A stretch of DNA of 64,000 nt, taken from assembly GCA_033297075.1 (NCBI GenBank), contig MU858108.1, positions 62,001 through 126,000 of the forward strand, given 5' to 3'. A model generated the notes under the pieces. The model worked only from the letters and a program-made list of their open reading frames with translations. It ran no database searches and was not told where the DNA came from. Positions within the stretch are counted from its first letter, which is position 1. Every line of letters begins with the position of its first letter. Origin of the DNA: Rhypophila decipiens (lineage: Eukaryota > Ascomycota > Sordariomycetes > Sordariales > Naviculisporaceae). Positions 23,287 to 33,973 of the stretch are shown here, in pieces. Position numbers and translations under genes: made by a program.

Positions 23287-24926
23287 ATGGTGGACACAGG
23301 AGCAAGAGCAGGGTCGCTCTTTGACCACGGACCGGGGCAACAGGATGCAGCACCACCTCCATGGAAAGCACCAACCACCATAACCACCACCACACCAGAA
23401 CCCGCACCACAAAACGGCGGACTACTCATGACAACCAATTCCTCCTCGTCTGAAACAGTGGTGGTAGGAGCTCATCAGGGACCACGACCGCCCCTTCACA
23501 TAGAAAGCCCAGACTGCCCGGGTTCCACAGACATCGAGAAGCAACGAACGCGCGAGATCGCGCTCCAAGGGCACCAGAAATTCCACAGACTAGGATGGAA
23601 ACGTCTGACCATAGTCCTAATCGTCACAGCCATTGCCCTGGGCAGCCTGAGTCTCCCCGGGGCGTACGCCACGCTGGGCATGGTACCAGGAGTAATTCTC
23701 ACGATCGGGCTGGGCATGGTGGCCATGTACACGAGCTACGTCGTGGGCCAGATGAAGATCAAGTACCCGCAGATTGCGCACTTCGCCGACGTGGGCAAGT
23801 TGATGTTTGGCCGGACGGGGTATGAGATTCTGGGCGTCATGTTTTCGCTGCAGCTCATCTTTACGACTGGGTCGCATGTCTTGACTGGCAAGATCATGTT
23901 TAATACGCTTACTGAGGGGGGAGCGTGTTCTATTGTCTTTGGGGTGGTCTCGGCGGTTATTCTTTTTGCCCTGGCTATTCCCCCTTCGTTTGCGGAGATG
24001 GCTGTGTTGGGGTATGTGGACTTTGGGTCGATCGTCGCGGCTATCGTGTTCACCATGATTGCCACGGGGATCAAGGGAGCCGATGGACCGGGGGGTTTGG
24101 CGGCTGTGAACTGGTCTGCCTGGCCAAAGGAGAATCTGAGCGTGAGCGAGGCGTTTATTGCTATTGCGAACATCGTGTTCGCGTATAGCTTTTCGCTGTG
24201 CCAGTTCAGCTTCATGGACGAGATGCATACGCCCGAGGACTTCCCCAAGTCGATCCTGAGTCTGGGGATCATCGAGATTGTCATTTATACGCTGACGGGA
24301 GCGCTGGTTTATGCGTTTGTCGGACAGGATGTGCAGAGTCCTGCGCTGTTGTCTGCCGGTCCGCTCTTGGCCAAGGTCGCGTTTGGGATTGCCATTCCCG
24401 TCATCTTCATCTCGGGGAGTATAAACACTGTTGTTGTGGGGCGCTATCTTCACGCACGGATGTTTAGGAACTCGGTGGTGCAGTACATCAATACGCCCAT
24501 GGGATGGGCTACGTGGATTGGACTCGGCGCGGCGTTGACGGTTCTGGCGTGGGTCATTGCCGAGGCGATTCCGTTCTTTTCGCCGCTGTTGGCGATTTGC
24601 TCGTCGCTGTTCATCTCGGGTTTTACGTTTTATATCCCCGCTGTGATGTGGTTCTGGTTCATCAAGCAAGGGAAGTGGTACGAGCTGAGGAACTTGCCGC
24701 TGAGCATTATGAATGCGCTTTGCTTTGCTATTGGCATGATTGTGCTGGGGTTGGGCACCTACTCGAGCATTCAGGATATTGTGAGTTTTTTTCCTTTTTT
24801 TTCCCCATTCCTCCGGTTTAACGCGAACAGAGCAACTTGGCTAACATGACTATTTTTTGCGACAATCAGCTCGATAGGTATGAAGCTGGTACTGTCAACG
24901 AACCCTTTACTTGTGCGGCGCCATGA
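23287..24926 (+). CDS. AAAP-family amino-acid transporter (Mtr/AVT-like)
   Basis: Two exons, 23287-24780 and 24870-24926; 516 aa. The 89-bp intron (GTGAGT...ATCAG) must be removed: the second exon adds LDRYEAGTVNEPFTCAAP, and the short ending FTC is common in this family, while read-through gives a low-quality tail. The first 100 residues are hydrophilic. About eleven membrane segments follow, starting with LTIVLIVTAIALGSLSLPGA, with the GxxxLPGA motif typical of Aa_trans (AAAP) proteins. The loop FMDEMHTPEDFPKS in the middle matches fungal neutral amino-acid permeases such as Neurospora mtr. Probably a plasma-membrane or vacuolar proton-coupled carrier; the exact substrate cannot be told from sequence. 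Confidence 0.9.
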
Positions 24927-25392
24927 TGATTATGACGTTTGATAGGCATCGCAGCATCTGTGGACAAGAGGTTGAAGCTGAGGATGACTTGGAAGCATTA
25001 ATGATGAATCTTTTCTTTTTAAAGGTTACGCCAGAAGTTTGGTCTGGTTTGACGAGGGCTACAGGATAATAATTGGGTAATGGAACGTCTCTGGATGAGC
25101 ATGAGTAGGAACAATGCCAACAAAGAGCAGATAGTTCTTACAGAGGCATGATAATGAAATATTGTGTTACGAATTCTTTTTGGGGGTTATAGATGGAGTC
25201 AAATGAGCTCAAATTTCTGAACGACGAGAAAAGAAACGAACCTGTTTTCTTTCGCCAGACCCAGAGTTGGTTGTAGGCCTGCGTGGGGCGCTCCTTTGCC
25301 AACGATGAATCCTGGAAGGATTCAAAAGAAGAGAGAAATCAGGAGCAAGTAAGAGAACATCTAGAACGATATAAAAAGATAACCATTCCCTC
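24927..25392. other. 3' flank of transporter gene
   Basis: About 470 bases of A/T-rich 3' flank leading to the palindrome. No gene was seen. Confidence 0.5.
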
Positions 25393-25509
25393 TCAGACGG
25401 ACGGTGGTCCGGAGCGCATGAATCAGAAGGATTAATACCATCCGGAGCGAATGAACCAGGGGATTCTTAATCCTTCAGGTTCATCCTCTCGGGACCACCG
25501 TCCGTCTGA
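25393..25509. repeat. 117-bp imperfect palindrome beside tRNA-Ile
   Basis: TCAGACGGACGGTGGTCC at 25393-25410 is the perfect inverted copy of GGACCACCGTCCGTCTGA at 25492-25509. The next 30 bases on each side are also nearly complementary (AGAAGGATTAA against TTAATCCTTC), so the whole block can fold into a long hairpin. It starts 22 bp past the 3' end of the minus-strand tRNA-Ile. No target-site duplication of 2 bp or more is clear at its edges. It could be a small non-autonomous element or a hairpin RNA unit. Confidence 0.85.
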
Positions 25510-25531
25510 AACAAAATAGCAATCTTTATAA

Positions 25532-25661
25532 TGCCCAATAACAGGATTGAACTGTTGACCTTCGCATGACTATACAGAACCTCTCTTCCTAGTGAGGACT
25601 TCATTCGGAAGATGGGAGAATTCTATTAGTACGACGCTCTAACCAGCTGAGCTAATCGGGC
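25532..25661 (-). tRNA. tRNA-Ile(AAU) with 56-nt intron, copy 2
   Basis: The exons (25624-25661 and 25532-25567 on the minus strand) are identical base for base to the copy at 20705. The intron 25568-25623 differs from copy 1 by only three substitutions and two single-base indels, and the last 24 bases are the same. The two copies lie in opposite orientation around the transporter gene. Cloverleaf arms and anticodon are as for copy 1. Confidence 0.93.
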
Positions 25662-26126
25662 TTGTTTGTTGTGCAAGAGGGAGGGTTCCCATGCCCTATC
25701 ACGCACTGCATTCTCTCTTGGAAACCGGTCGTTGGAAACTCCACTCGTGGCGCATTCCTCGAGAGTTTGATGCACGAGGGTGGAGGAAATGGCTTCGTTG
25801 ACGAAAAGTTTACCTGCATGCATCCCCTGGCATGTTGACACTTGTCAGGGGCGGACCGTTGTTGGCTGGGCGGCTGGATTACGTAACTGTAAGCAGATCT
25901 GCCAGCTGCCGCCGCTTTTGCACCTCTTCAAGATGCACCGCTCAAGGGCTGAGGATCGCTAAATAAAGACTATGAGAAGTCTGCGTGCTTGCCTGCGTGC
26001 ATGAAAGTAATGTGACTGACGAAAAATATGGACTGTAGGTAATTTATTGTGATTCTCTGTTCTCATCGATGCTGTAGTGGCTTACAAGAAAAACAAAACT
26101 CAGCAGTGCACCCCGCCTAAAGTACC
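25662..26126. other. Spacer between tRNA and peptidase 3' end
   Basis: 465 bases with no gene seen. The part next to 26127 is the 3' UTR of the M3 peptidase gene. Confidence 0.5.
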
Positions 26127-28407
26127 TCAAGACAAGCCAAGATCCTTGTAAAACGCCTCCGAGTTGGGCTTGCGGCCCAGGAACTGCTCAAGCGTGAGCA
26201 TCTCGTCCTGAGAACCGCCCTTCTCGAGCACCGTGTGGCGGTACCGACGACCCTCAACCTTGTCCATGGGGTTGTGCTTGAACTTGGAGTAGAACATGTC
26301 GGTCGAGTAGACCTGAGAAGACAGGTAGCCGTAGTATCCGGCATCGTAGCCGCCAATCAAGTGGCCGAATGTGGCCTGGCCGTTACCCCAGGTTCTGTAT
26401 GCATTGTTAGTAACTGGTCCTTCTCAACAAAAGGGTGCAAGAAACTTACGCTGGCTCGCCGAGAGCTTCGGGTCCCTTCAGCTTCGAGATGTCGGCCCGC
26501 AGCTCATTGTAGAACTTGCTGGCATCGAGAGCCTCCAGCTCGGCGTGCGACTTGGGGCTGTGAACCGTCATGTCAAAGAGACCAAAGTGCAGCTGCCTGA
26601 GGTTGAACAGAGCACCGTTCACGTTCTTGGTGGCCATGAGCTTCTCAATCAAGTCATCGGGGATCTGCTCGCCCGTCTTGTAGTGTTTGCTCAGACCCTT
26701 GAGTGGACCAGGCGTCCAGCACCAGTTTTCGAGCATCTGGGACGGAGCCTCGACAAAGTCTCTAACAGTAGACGTTCCGTGGAATCTGGCATACTGTGTC
26801 TTACCTGCCAGGTCGTGAATGCCGTGGCCGAGCTCGTGGAAGAGGGTGACGACTTCGTCGTGCTTGAGCAGAGACGGCTTCTGGGGCGTGGGCTTGCTGA
26901 AGTTGCAGACAAGGGCGGTCGCGGGATAACGTCTGGTCCCATTGGCCTGCTGGAAGCCCGGCTGGAGGTTAAAGTTGGCAGCGTGGCCATACTTGCCCTG
27001 GCGGGGGTGAAGATCCAGGTACAGATAGCCCACAAAGCCATCGCCCCCGGATTCGTCGTTCCAGACGCTAAAGATAATCACATCCTCGTGCCATGCAATA
27101 TCCTCGGCCTTGCCGGTGGGCGAGATGCGCTTGCGATCCTCGGGAGACAGCTGGACAAAAACGAGTCCAAAGATCTCCTCAAAGATCTTGAGCATGCCGG
27201 CGATGGTGTCCTGGATGGGGAAGTACTCGGCAACAGCATTCTCGTCGATACTGTACTCCTTCTCCACCAGGAGACGATCATAGAACCGATGATCCCAGAG
27301 GTAGTAGTTGCCGTCAAAGGGGAGTCCGCGCTCCTCGTGATCCTTCTTCTTCAGCTCCAAAAGGTGTTCCACTTCCTTGGCTCCCCCGGGGGCCAAGCGT
27401 GTCCTCAAATCACCGAGAAAGTCCCAGACAGTCTTGGGTGTCTTGGCCATCTTGTCTTCGATGATGAACGACGCATGATCGGGATAGCCAAGGAGGCGAG
27501 CGGCTTCGTCGCGGAGGAGGATGGCTTCTTTGAAGAGTTCTACGTTCGAATTGCACTGTGATCGGACTGTTAGCAAGACGCTCAGCCTTCAAAGCAGACC
27601 TCATCACAAACATACCTTATTCTCGTTAGCAATAAAGAGCGTCTTGCGCGTGTCGGGATTCTTGGCAAACTTCAAGGTCGGGAAGAGGTCGGGGTACTTG
27701 AACGAGAGCTTGATCTTGCCCTCGTTCTCACCCTCGCCCTTCTCCAGATTGACCAGGACATCTTCAGGCACTCCATCGAGCTCCTCCTTGGTAAACCAGA
27801 GCCCGCCATTCTCTTCGTTCAATGTCTTCTGGAAAGCGATCTGAATCTGACTCAGCCTCTTCTTAATCTCTCTGAAGCGCTCTCTCTTCTCTCCAGCAGG
27901 CAGGCCGAGACCATTCTTAATAAAGTTCTTCCTCTCCTTCTCCAGGAGCTTGCCGCTCTCGACGTTTTGTAGCCCGGCGCTCTTGGCGAGTGCCTCGTCG
28001 ATCAGACGGTTGGGGTCGGCCTCCTTGCTCGCGGCCAGCCCCGAGCTCTGGTAGACGGCATCGACCAGGCGGAAGACGTCCTCGCGCATGCTGCATTCGA
28101 TGCCGAACTCGTCCATGATCTTCTCGGCCTCGGTGCTCGCATCGCGGAGGGCGCTGTCGGCGCTGACGTATTGGTAGAAGCCGAGGATGCGGGCGCTCAG
28201 GCTCGACTGGTTCTCGTCCTCGATCTGGGGACGCATGACGGACTCGAAGCTGGCCGACTTGGGATCCTCGGCAGGCTTGATATCGGCGACGAGCTTGTCC
28301 AGCAAGGAGCGAGTGTTGTCGCACATGGACTTGGTATCGGCCACGATGCTCTCCTTGGTGCCCGTGAAGAGGGGCGGGGCCTGGGGAGGGTTCGCGTACT
28401 TGGCCAT
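26127..28407 (-). CDS. M3-family oligopeptidase (saccharolysin/Prd1-like)
   Basis: Three exons on the minus strand: 27616-28407, 26450-27555, 26127-26394; 721 aa, the usual size for fungal thimet/saccharolysin enzymes. The zinc site is HELGH at residues 504-508 with E533 25 residues on, the standard M3 arrangement. The C-terminus (GGYDAGYYGYLSSQVYSTDMF) is also typical and comes from the last exon. The start chosen is the ATG at 28405-28407 in a CACCATGGCC context. M3 peptidases cut short peptides, in the cytosol and, for the yeast enzyme, also in the mitochondrial intermembrane space. An in-frame open stretch of 148 codons without ATG lies upstream (to 28851) and is discussed under findings. 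Confidence 0.92.
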
Positions 28408-29809
28408 GGTGATGTTAGGATGCGTATTGAATGTAAAGCTGGAGAGGGAGGCGAGTGTCGCAGGAGCAGCGGTAGTAGGAGTGAAGGCAGAGGTGCCTCC
28501 CTTGACTAGCGGTTGCTGGACGGCGGAAGGTCGAGCGTATTTGAGCTGTCCGAAGAGCGAAGAGAGGCGGACGACCAGACGTGGGGACGCCAGGATGACG
28601 ACAGCCGCCGAGAAGAGGACTAAGGAAAGAATCAAGAGGAAGCTGGCCTTCCTCGCGCGTGAGTGGTCTGTCAAAGCCAGTGTGAATTTGGTGGGAAGTC
28701 GGGGATCAAATCGTAAAGAGAACAACGAAAGGTTGTTCCCGTACGACTTGATTCGACTTGCTTTATTGGGGAGCTTGTGCTTTGGGGAGGTGTCCACCAG
28801 CGCACCCGCTGCAGTTTGTTGGCGGGGAGCTGCCTTAATGCGGGGAAACAATGAACTGGACCAGCCAGAAGGATGCAGGTTCCGCTTGTCACGCTTTCAA
28901 AGCCCACCAAGCCCGCCCTGTCAACAGTGTTTCATAACAATCAGACTCCTAAACGAGGCGGTCAAACTAACAATTTGAGCACTTTTGCGTGACTGAGGAC
29001 CACAGTCAATGTATTCAGAACAAGGCGAATCAAAGGACCTGGTGTAAAAGGCAAAGGTGATTAATTAGTTGGTGCACCGTCGAGGCGGTTCATGTTGAGG
29101 TGAGGTGGCCCCTTTGCTTACGGCTTACCGGCAGAGCGTAACAATGCCAAGGTCGGGGGTTAAGGCATGCACTGATTTGGCAGATCGGTTAGTGATTACA
29201 TGTACACGTGTACTGGCGACCGAGAAAGCTTGGCGTTATATGTCCGTAATGACCAGGGTGTGGTTCGGGCCTGTTCCGAGTCCGTGATGGTGTCAAACTG
29301 GGAGAAAAAGCAGATGTGTCTGAAACCGGGCAACGGCTTTATAAAGCACATTGGCTGGCTCGCCCATGAACCGAGAAACACATGCATCATGTGCAGTACC
29401 GGCTCTTGCTGACGCTCCGTGGCTTGCATATCACATCAACATCATTCAATCTAGGCAAGGGGCCGAGGTAGATATCGAAGGGTAAAGGGACCGTAAGCAC
29501 ACACAGAAAAGCGCTCATCATCAGGGTCTTGTGGATCAGGGCAATAGATCTATTGACAACCTACCCGGCCCAGCTCGGGAGCATATAATTCAGTCCATAC
29601 ACTAGTGCCAGATTTGCTTGCCAAAAACAGAGGACTCCAACGCCAGCCAGCCAACCAAGCAAATCCGCCTCAAAACCCAAATTCCCCAATAATGCAAATA
29701 ATATTCCATTGATGGATGTCCCATTCTTCTGTTCCTTGCCGCCCGGTTCATATCTCATTCTTCCATCCAAACATCAAGCACTCCCTCCTCGCATAAATTG
29801 ACTGCTCGG
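28408..29809. other. Leader of peptidase gene and spacer
   Basis: 1.4 kb between the M3 peptidase start and the 3' end of the myosin light chain gene, both on the minus strand. The first 444 bases form an open frame continuous with the peptidase but without ATG. The rest shows no gene. Confidence 0.5.
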
Positions 29810-30411
29810 CTAGTTGGCAAGAATGGTTCTGACGAGTTCTGTGTCGGGAAAATGCCCAAGTTAGCAAACAGAAAAGCGTTCAACAGCACACCACCTCCTG
29901 GTGGGATCGACGGTTCGGGCAAACGTACCAGTGTAGTTGACTTGCCCGGAGCTGGTATCAACAGCCTTGAGTAGCTCGTCTACCTCTTCCTCCGTCATCT
30001 TGTCCCCAAGGTTGGTCAGGATATATTTGAGTTGCCCGACATGAATAAAGCCCGTCATATCCTTGTCAAACACCTGGAAGCCGCGGCAGTACTCTTCGGG
30101 CTCGCCAGGGTCCCGGAAGCCGCCCGGTCGGTTGAGGACGCGCGAGAAGGTCTCAAAGTCGACTGAATTGTGCAAAGAAGCAATTGTTAAATCATGTACT
30201 GTATTCGGTGCCGAGCGAGAATCAACTTACAGTCCTGGCCCACTGACTTCTCGAGATCGCTGATCTCGGACAGTGTGGGGTTCTGACCGCAGGCGCGCAA
30301 CAAATCCCCAAGACTCGAGAGAGCGACACGGCCGTTGCCGCGCTTGTCGAAGAGGGAAAAAGCCTCCTTGTAGTTGGTCGAAGCCTGATTGTCGAACTTG
30401 TTAGATGCCAT
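29810..30411 (-). CDS. cdc4: Essential myosin light chain (Cdc4/Mlc1-like)
   Basis: Three exons on the minus strand: 30231-30411, 29929-30162, 29810-29838; 147 aa. The last exon codes only for the end ELVRTILAN, a standard calmodulin-family finish, and is joined through a GTACGT donor and a CACAG acceptor. The N-terminal EF-hand is at AFSLFDKRGNGRVALSSLGD, followed by LLRACGQNPTLSEI, a signature of fungal Cdc4/Mlc1. A second pair of EF-hands sits at FQVFDKDMTGFIHVGQLKYI and around VDTSSGQVNY. Several loops lack a full set of acidic calcium ligands, as is usual for myosin light chains. It binds IQ motifs of type II and V myosins and acts in the cytokinetic ring and septation. Confidence 0.93.
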
Positions 30412-31268
30412 TTTGAGGAAGTGTTAAATGCCTATTTGCCGCCTCTCGCCCAGTTGTTCAATTTCCGCAGCACACGACGGCAGCAGGTGTCGAAAGTAAG
30501 AATCAAGGGTCGATGCTGTCCGTAGTTTGGGGTACGTAGAACGCTTGCGCTGCGCGAGTGGCTGCTGACGTCTTGCTGTCTCGAAGAATATAGTCTGCTC
30601 GAATGTGATGGGAATCACCGTTCAAGTCGTCGCAAGTTTGTTGTTGTTGCCCATTGTGACCAGTCGTCGCTGCGTGCGCCAACAGATGGGATGGGCGATT
30701 TTTAGTGGCCTGCAGCCACTGCAGCGCCGGTTGCTGGCTCAAGGTCCCCCTTTGTTGACACAGGCAACGCAACCGCGGGGCGCCCTGCAGGTCGGAACTG
30801 TGGCGAAAGGGCAAAAATTGGGGACGAAAGGAAGAAAGCAGACTTACCATTGTGTCTAAAGGGCGCGCGAAATAAAGTTGCAAATAGTACGGTGTAAAAC
30901 TCGCGAGGGCTCGAAATAAAACTCGACGCTGAAATGACGCTATTCGCAATGGGCAAAACAGTGGTTGTGGATTGGGAGACGGTTGTGTTTTTTCTTTTGT
31001 TTCTTGAGTTGTCAGCCCACGGCACCGCTGTTGCTTTGGGTGGTCTGTGCCCGCGATGCGCTATGCGGGTCTCCTGTTTGACGGGGCAACAACCGCAGCA
31101 GCAGTCAACAGCGGGTCACATCGGCGCAAGGATGCCCCTCCTCCTGTCAAGTTTCACGATCGAGAAGTCGCCCGGCCCGGATATCTACAAAAGACGACAT
31201 TGAGAATGACATCAATAGCCATTGAAAGAAATACAAGTAAAAGTTGAATTAAAACAAGATGCGCTCCA
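30412..31268. other. Light-chain promoter and methyltransferase 3' flank
   Basis: 857 bases. The next gene on the left starts at 30411 (minus) and the one on the right ends at 31269 (minus). Open frames here have no domain. It holds the myosin light chain promoter. Confidence 0.5.
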
Positions 31269-32279
31269 TCATCGCCTTCTCGCCATCAACAACACAGTCC
31301 CCCAGACGGTATCCACCTCTACGTCTCTCCACTTCCCCTCGCCAAGAGCTTTCCAGGCGGGCACCGCAGCAACAACCTCATCAAACATCAAATCCACCAC
31401 ATCCCCTTTTCCTCCCTCCTCTCTGCTCTTCCTCTCCGGATATGCACTCTTCCACCCACTGAAGGCACTAAACGTCCTCACATAGCCTTCCATTTCGCCC
31501 AACTTGAGCGTCTTGCGCTGCCAGAGCGCCTCCTTGGGTGCGTCACTCAGATCCCCCGTCTTTCGGTCCGGGTCCCATGCAATCCGCGTAACATCTTCCC
31601 AGTCGCTCTCCGGCGGGACGACCACCCGGAAGGAGTCTCGGAGGATATCTCGGCCGGGTAATTCCCAAAACCGGGCCAGACTCTCTGTCCCAGGCACTGG
31701 CTCATCGCTGCCGTAGATGAATCTGTCAAAAATGGGTGTGGTCTCTGGATATCCGACAATGACGTGGTCTTTGTAGCCCCAAAAGGCGAGTGAACCCCCA
31801 TGTTTGACTACTCGTGCGAGAGCAGGCCACACCTTGGCGTAATCGAACCAATGGGCTGCTTGGCCGGCCACGACACAGTCAACCGAGCTGTCGGACAGGA
31901 AAGACAAGTCTTCTGCGCTCCCTTGGCGGATAGCGATCTTTGGGTCGGTAGTGAGTTTGCGTGCCTGCTCTACCATTCCAGCGGAGGGATCCAGCGCGAC
32001 GACTGAGCTGAAGGAGGGTGCCATTGCCCGTGCTATCAAGCCGTGCCCGCAGCCTAGATCCAGCAACGTCCCCGTGCCAGATGTATTGCCGGTGCGGTTC
32101 GCATTGTGGAAAGCGAGGACACGGTTGAAGAGCACCGGAGGGTAGGATGGCCGGAAGGCAGCATACCCGGCGGACGAGTAAGTGGATCGACTGTTGCGGT
32201 TTTCATTGTTAGCACTCGGTAAATACGACCCAGAACAGGATTGCTAAGGTCTGCCGTGAACTTGCCCAAATATTGACAT
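31269..32279 (-). CDS. Class I SAM-dependent methyltransferase (Crg1/Tmt1-like)
   Basis: Two exons on the minus strand: a 14-nt first exon 32266-32279 and 31269-32190; 311 aa. The main exon is in frame with a stop (TAG) upstream and has no ATG before its conserved start. The only join found that keeps the frame uses a GC donor (GCAAGT) and the acceptor GCAACAG behind a GCTAAC branch point. It gives MSIFGRSTYSSAGYAAFRPS, and the part from STYSSAGYAAF on is what this family begins with. Motif I is LLDLGCGHG at residues 47-55. VALDP, SAEDLSF and VVAGQAAHWFDYAKVW are further matches to the yeast Tmt1/Crg1 group, which methylates small carboxylic acids or detoxifies lipids-mimicking compounds. Substrate unknown. 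It is divergently transcribed from the CoA-binding gene. Confidence 0.84.
32191..32265 (-). other. GC-AG intron, 75 nt
   Basis: The donor on the minus strand reads GG/GCAAGTTCAC, the strong consensus of GC-type donors. The branch point GCTAACAA lies about 22 bases before the acceptor AACAG. No GT donor in this leader restores the frame. Confidence 0.7.
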
Positions 32280-32762
32280 CGGCGTTGTTGTTACTGCTCT
32301 TCAGTCGTTTGGTCGAGTACTTCACTGGATCGGTCTTGGCGCCCAAGATCTTCTTATATCAAGCCCTCCGTTCATCCGATTGCGGTCTTGTCCAAGTGAG
32401 GACGAGGTTCAACATCAATGATAGGGAGCAGCAAAAAAAGCCGATGAAATCCGAATTATGTCATCGCCGACGCCCTATCGTCGACTTGGTTGGTCGTGGT
32501 TCTGTTATTCCCGGATAGTGGACGTAACTGTCGTATTCATTACCGAGTTTGGTGCGGCTCGTATCGTAACAATACACAAGACAGCGGGGCAAAGGACACC
32601 CGGGCACGTCATCAGCCGCGGTTCCGGGCCATCGCGGGGTCATCTCACGCCGTTGATACTCTGATGTTCTTGGCATCTCAACGCCGCAACCGGTCTTTGT
32701 TTCGAAACAGACCTATCTCCATATCGTAAATCTATACTTAGCTCACCCTTTCAGAATCCTTG
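32280..32762. promoter_or_regulatory. Divergent promoter region
   Basis: 483 bases between the start codons of the methyltransferase (minus) and the CoA-binding protein (plus). On the minus strand a TATAAGAAG element lies about 75 bases before the methyltransferase ATG. On the plus strand a pyrimidine-rich leader precedes the other ATG. Specific factor sites were not identified. Confidence 0.5.
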
Positions 32763-33542
32763 ATGAAGTTTCGTTTACCAATCCTACAAAGACGCCTCCT
32801 AAAAGACCATCCCTATCTCACCTCTCGGTGCTCTCATACGCTTCGTATTAGTACTCTGCCCCTTCTCAACTCTGTCCTTGATATTCCACCAACCCGCTTG
32901 AAACAAGCCTCTGTTCAAACTCGCCTTTGGAACACAAGACACAACCGACACAAATTCTACTCCACCGACAAGATGGCAGCCACCGACGCAACCATGAGAA
33001 CTTTCTTCACCTCGCCCAACTTTGCCGTCGTTGGCGCGAGCACCAACCCTGATAAGTGGGGATACAAAGGTGAGTGCCACAGGTGCCTAAGGTCAATCAA
33101 TGGGAATGACTTCATATACCACTTTCCTTTTTTCCTCCACCAGAAATCTTATTCAAAAAAACATACTAACGAGTAAACAGTCTTCAAATGGTACGTCACG
33201 CGCAAGATGCCGGTGACACCCATCAACCCCACAGCAAGCAGCATCAAGGTCAACAACAAGGACCTGCCCACCTTGCCATCCATCTCGGCCCTCCAGAACC
33301 CCAAAGAGACGGCACTGAGCATCATCACGGCGCCGCCCATCACGCTCAAGACGCTGAAAGAGGCCAAAGAGCTGGGAATTCCTAGCGTCTGGTTACAACC
33401 TGGCACGTTTGACGACGAGGTCTTGAGCTTTGCAAAAGACAATTTCGAGGCTGTGGTTGCGGGTGATGGAGGAAATGGCCATGAGGGGTGGTGCGTTCTT
33501 GTTGATGGGGATCGGGGGCTTCAGTCTCTTGGGAAGCTTTGA
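32763..33542 (+). CDS. CoA-binding domain protein, probably mitochondrial
   Basis: Two exons, 32763-33069 and 33181-33542; 222 aa. The 111-bp intron (GTGAGT...AACAG) splits a Val codon in KVFKWYV. The first 70 residues are rich in Arg, Leu and Ser with no acidic run and end in FYSTDKM, which looks like a mitochondrial presequence. The rest is the CoA-binding (YccU-like) Rossmann fold: FAVVGASTNPDKWGYK with its glycine turn, MPVTPINPTA, and IPSVWLQPGTFDDEV, ending with a short nucleotide-fold tail. Members bind CoA or acyl-CoA but the reaction is unknown. A second in-frame ATG (MAATDATM) near 32973 could give a cytosolic form. Confidence 0.88.
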
Positions 33543-33602
33543 GCAGTGGGAAGTTTGGCGATGGGGCCTTGGGACAGGTGGCTTCTTGTTGGTGAGTCAC
33601 AG

Positions 33603-33973
33603 ACTCAACTTTGAAGTCCCGGGAAAGAAAACTTCTCCCGGGACTGAGATTTCATGCTCATGGGTGGATACTGAAGATCACGAGACTGGAATTGAAAGTC
33701 CATTTCACCGTTGAACGCAGAGGCAAAGTGTATTTCGGACAGGTTGCTAGAAGCTAACAGTATAACTTAGCCTGTTCTTCAAACTTTTCTTGGGAAAATA
33801 TGTCTTGTCGTTGGTGGGTCAGTACCCGGGCAAACTCAACTGTCAGGTCCCGGGAAAGGATTTCTTTTTTCCCCCAGAGTTTAAAAGCTCACACACAGGT
33901 GGATACTGGGGGTTACAAAACTCGGACTCAACGCCACTTTCGTCGTTGAACGCAGAGGCAAAGTGTATTTCGG
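33603..33973. repeat. Diverged tandem duplication of about 140 bp
   Basis: Copy 1 is 33603-33738 and copy 2 is 33834-33973. Both hold, in the same order, ACTCAAC, GTCCCGGGAAAG, GGTGGATACTG and a 29-bp end that is identical in the two (33710-33738 and 33945-33973, starting GTTGAACGCAGAGGCAAAG). The middle parts have diverged. Confidence 0.8.

Noticed and set aside
30503..30949. 148-aa minus-strand frame upstream of the myosin light chain gene
   Set aside because: No homology features; most likely leader or promoter DNA.
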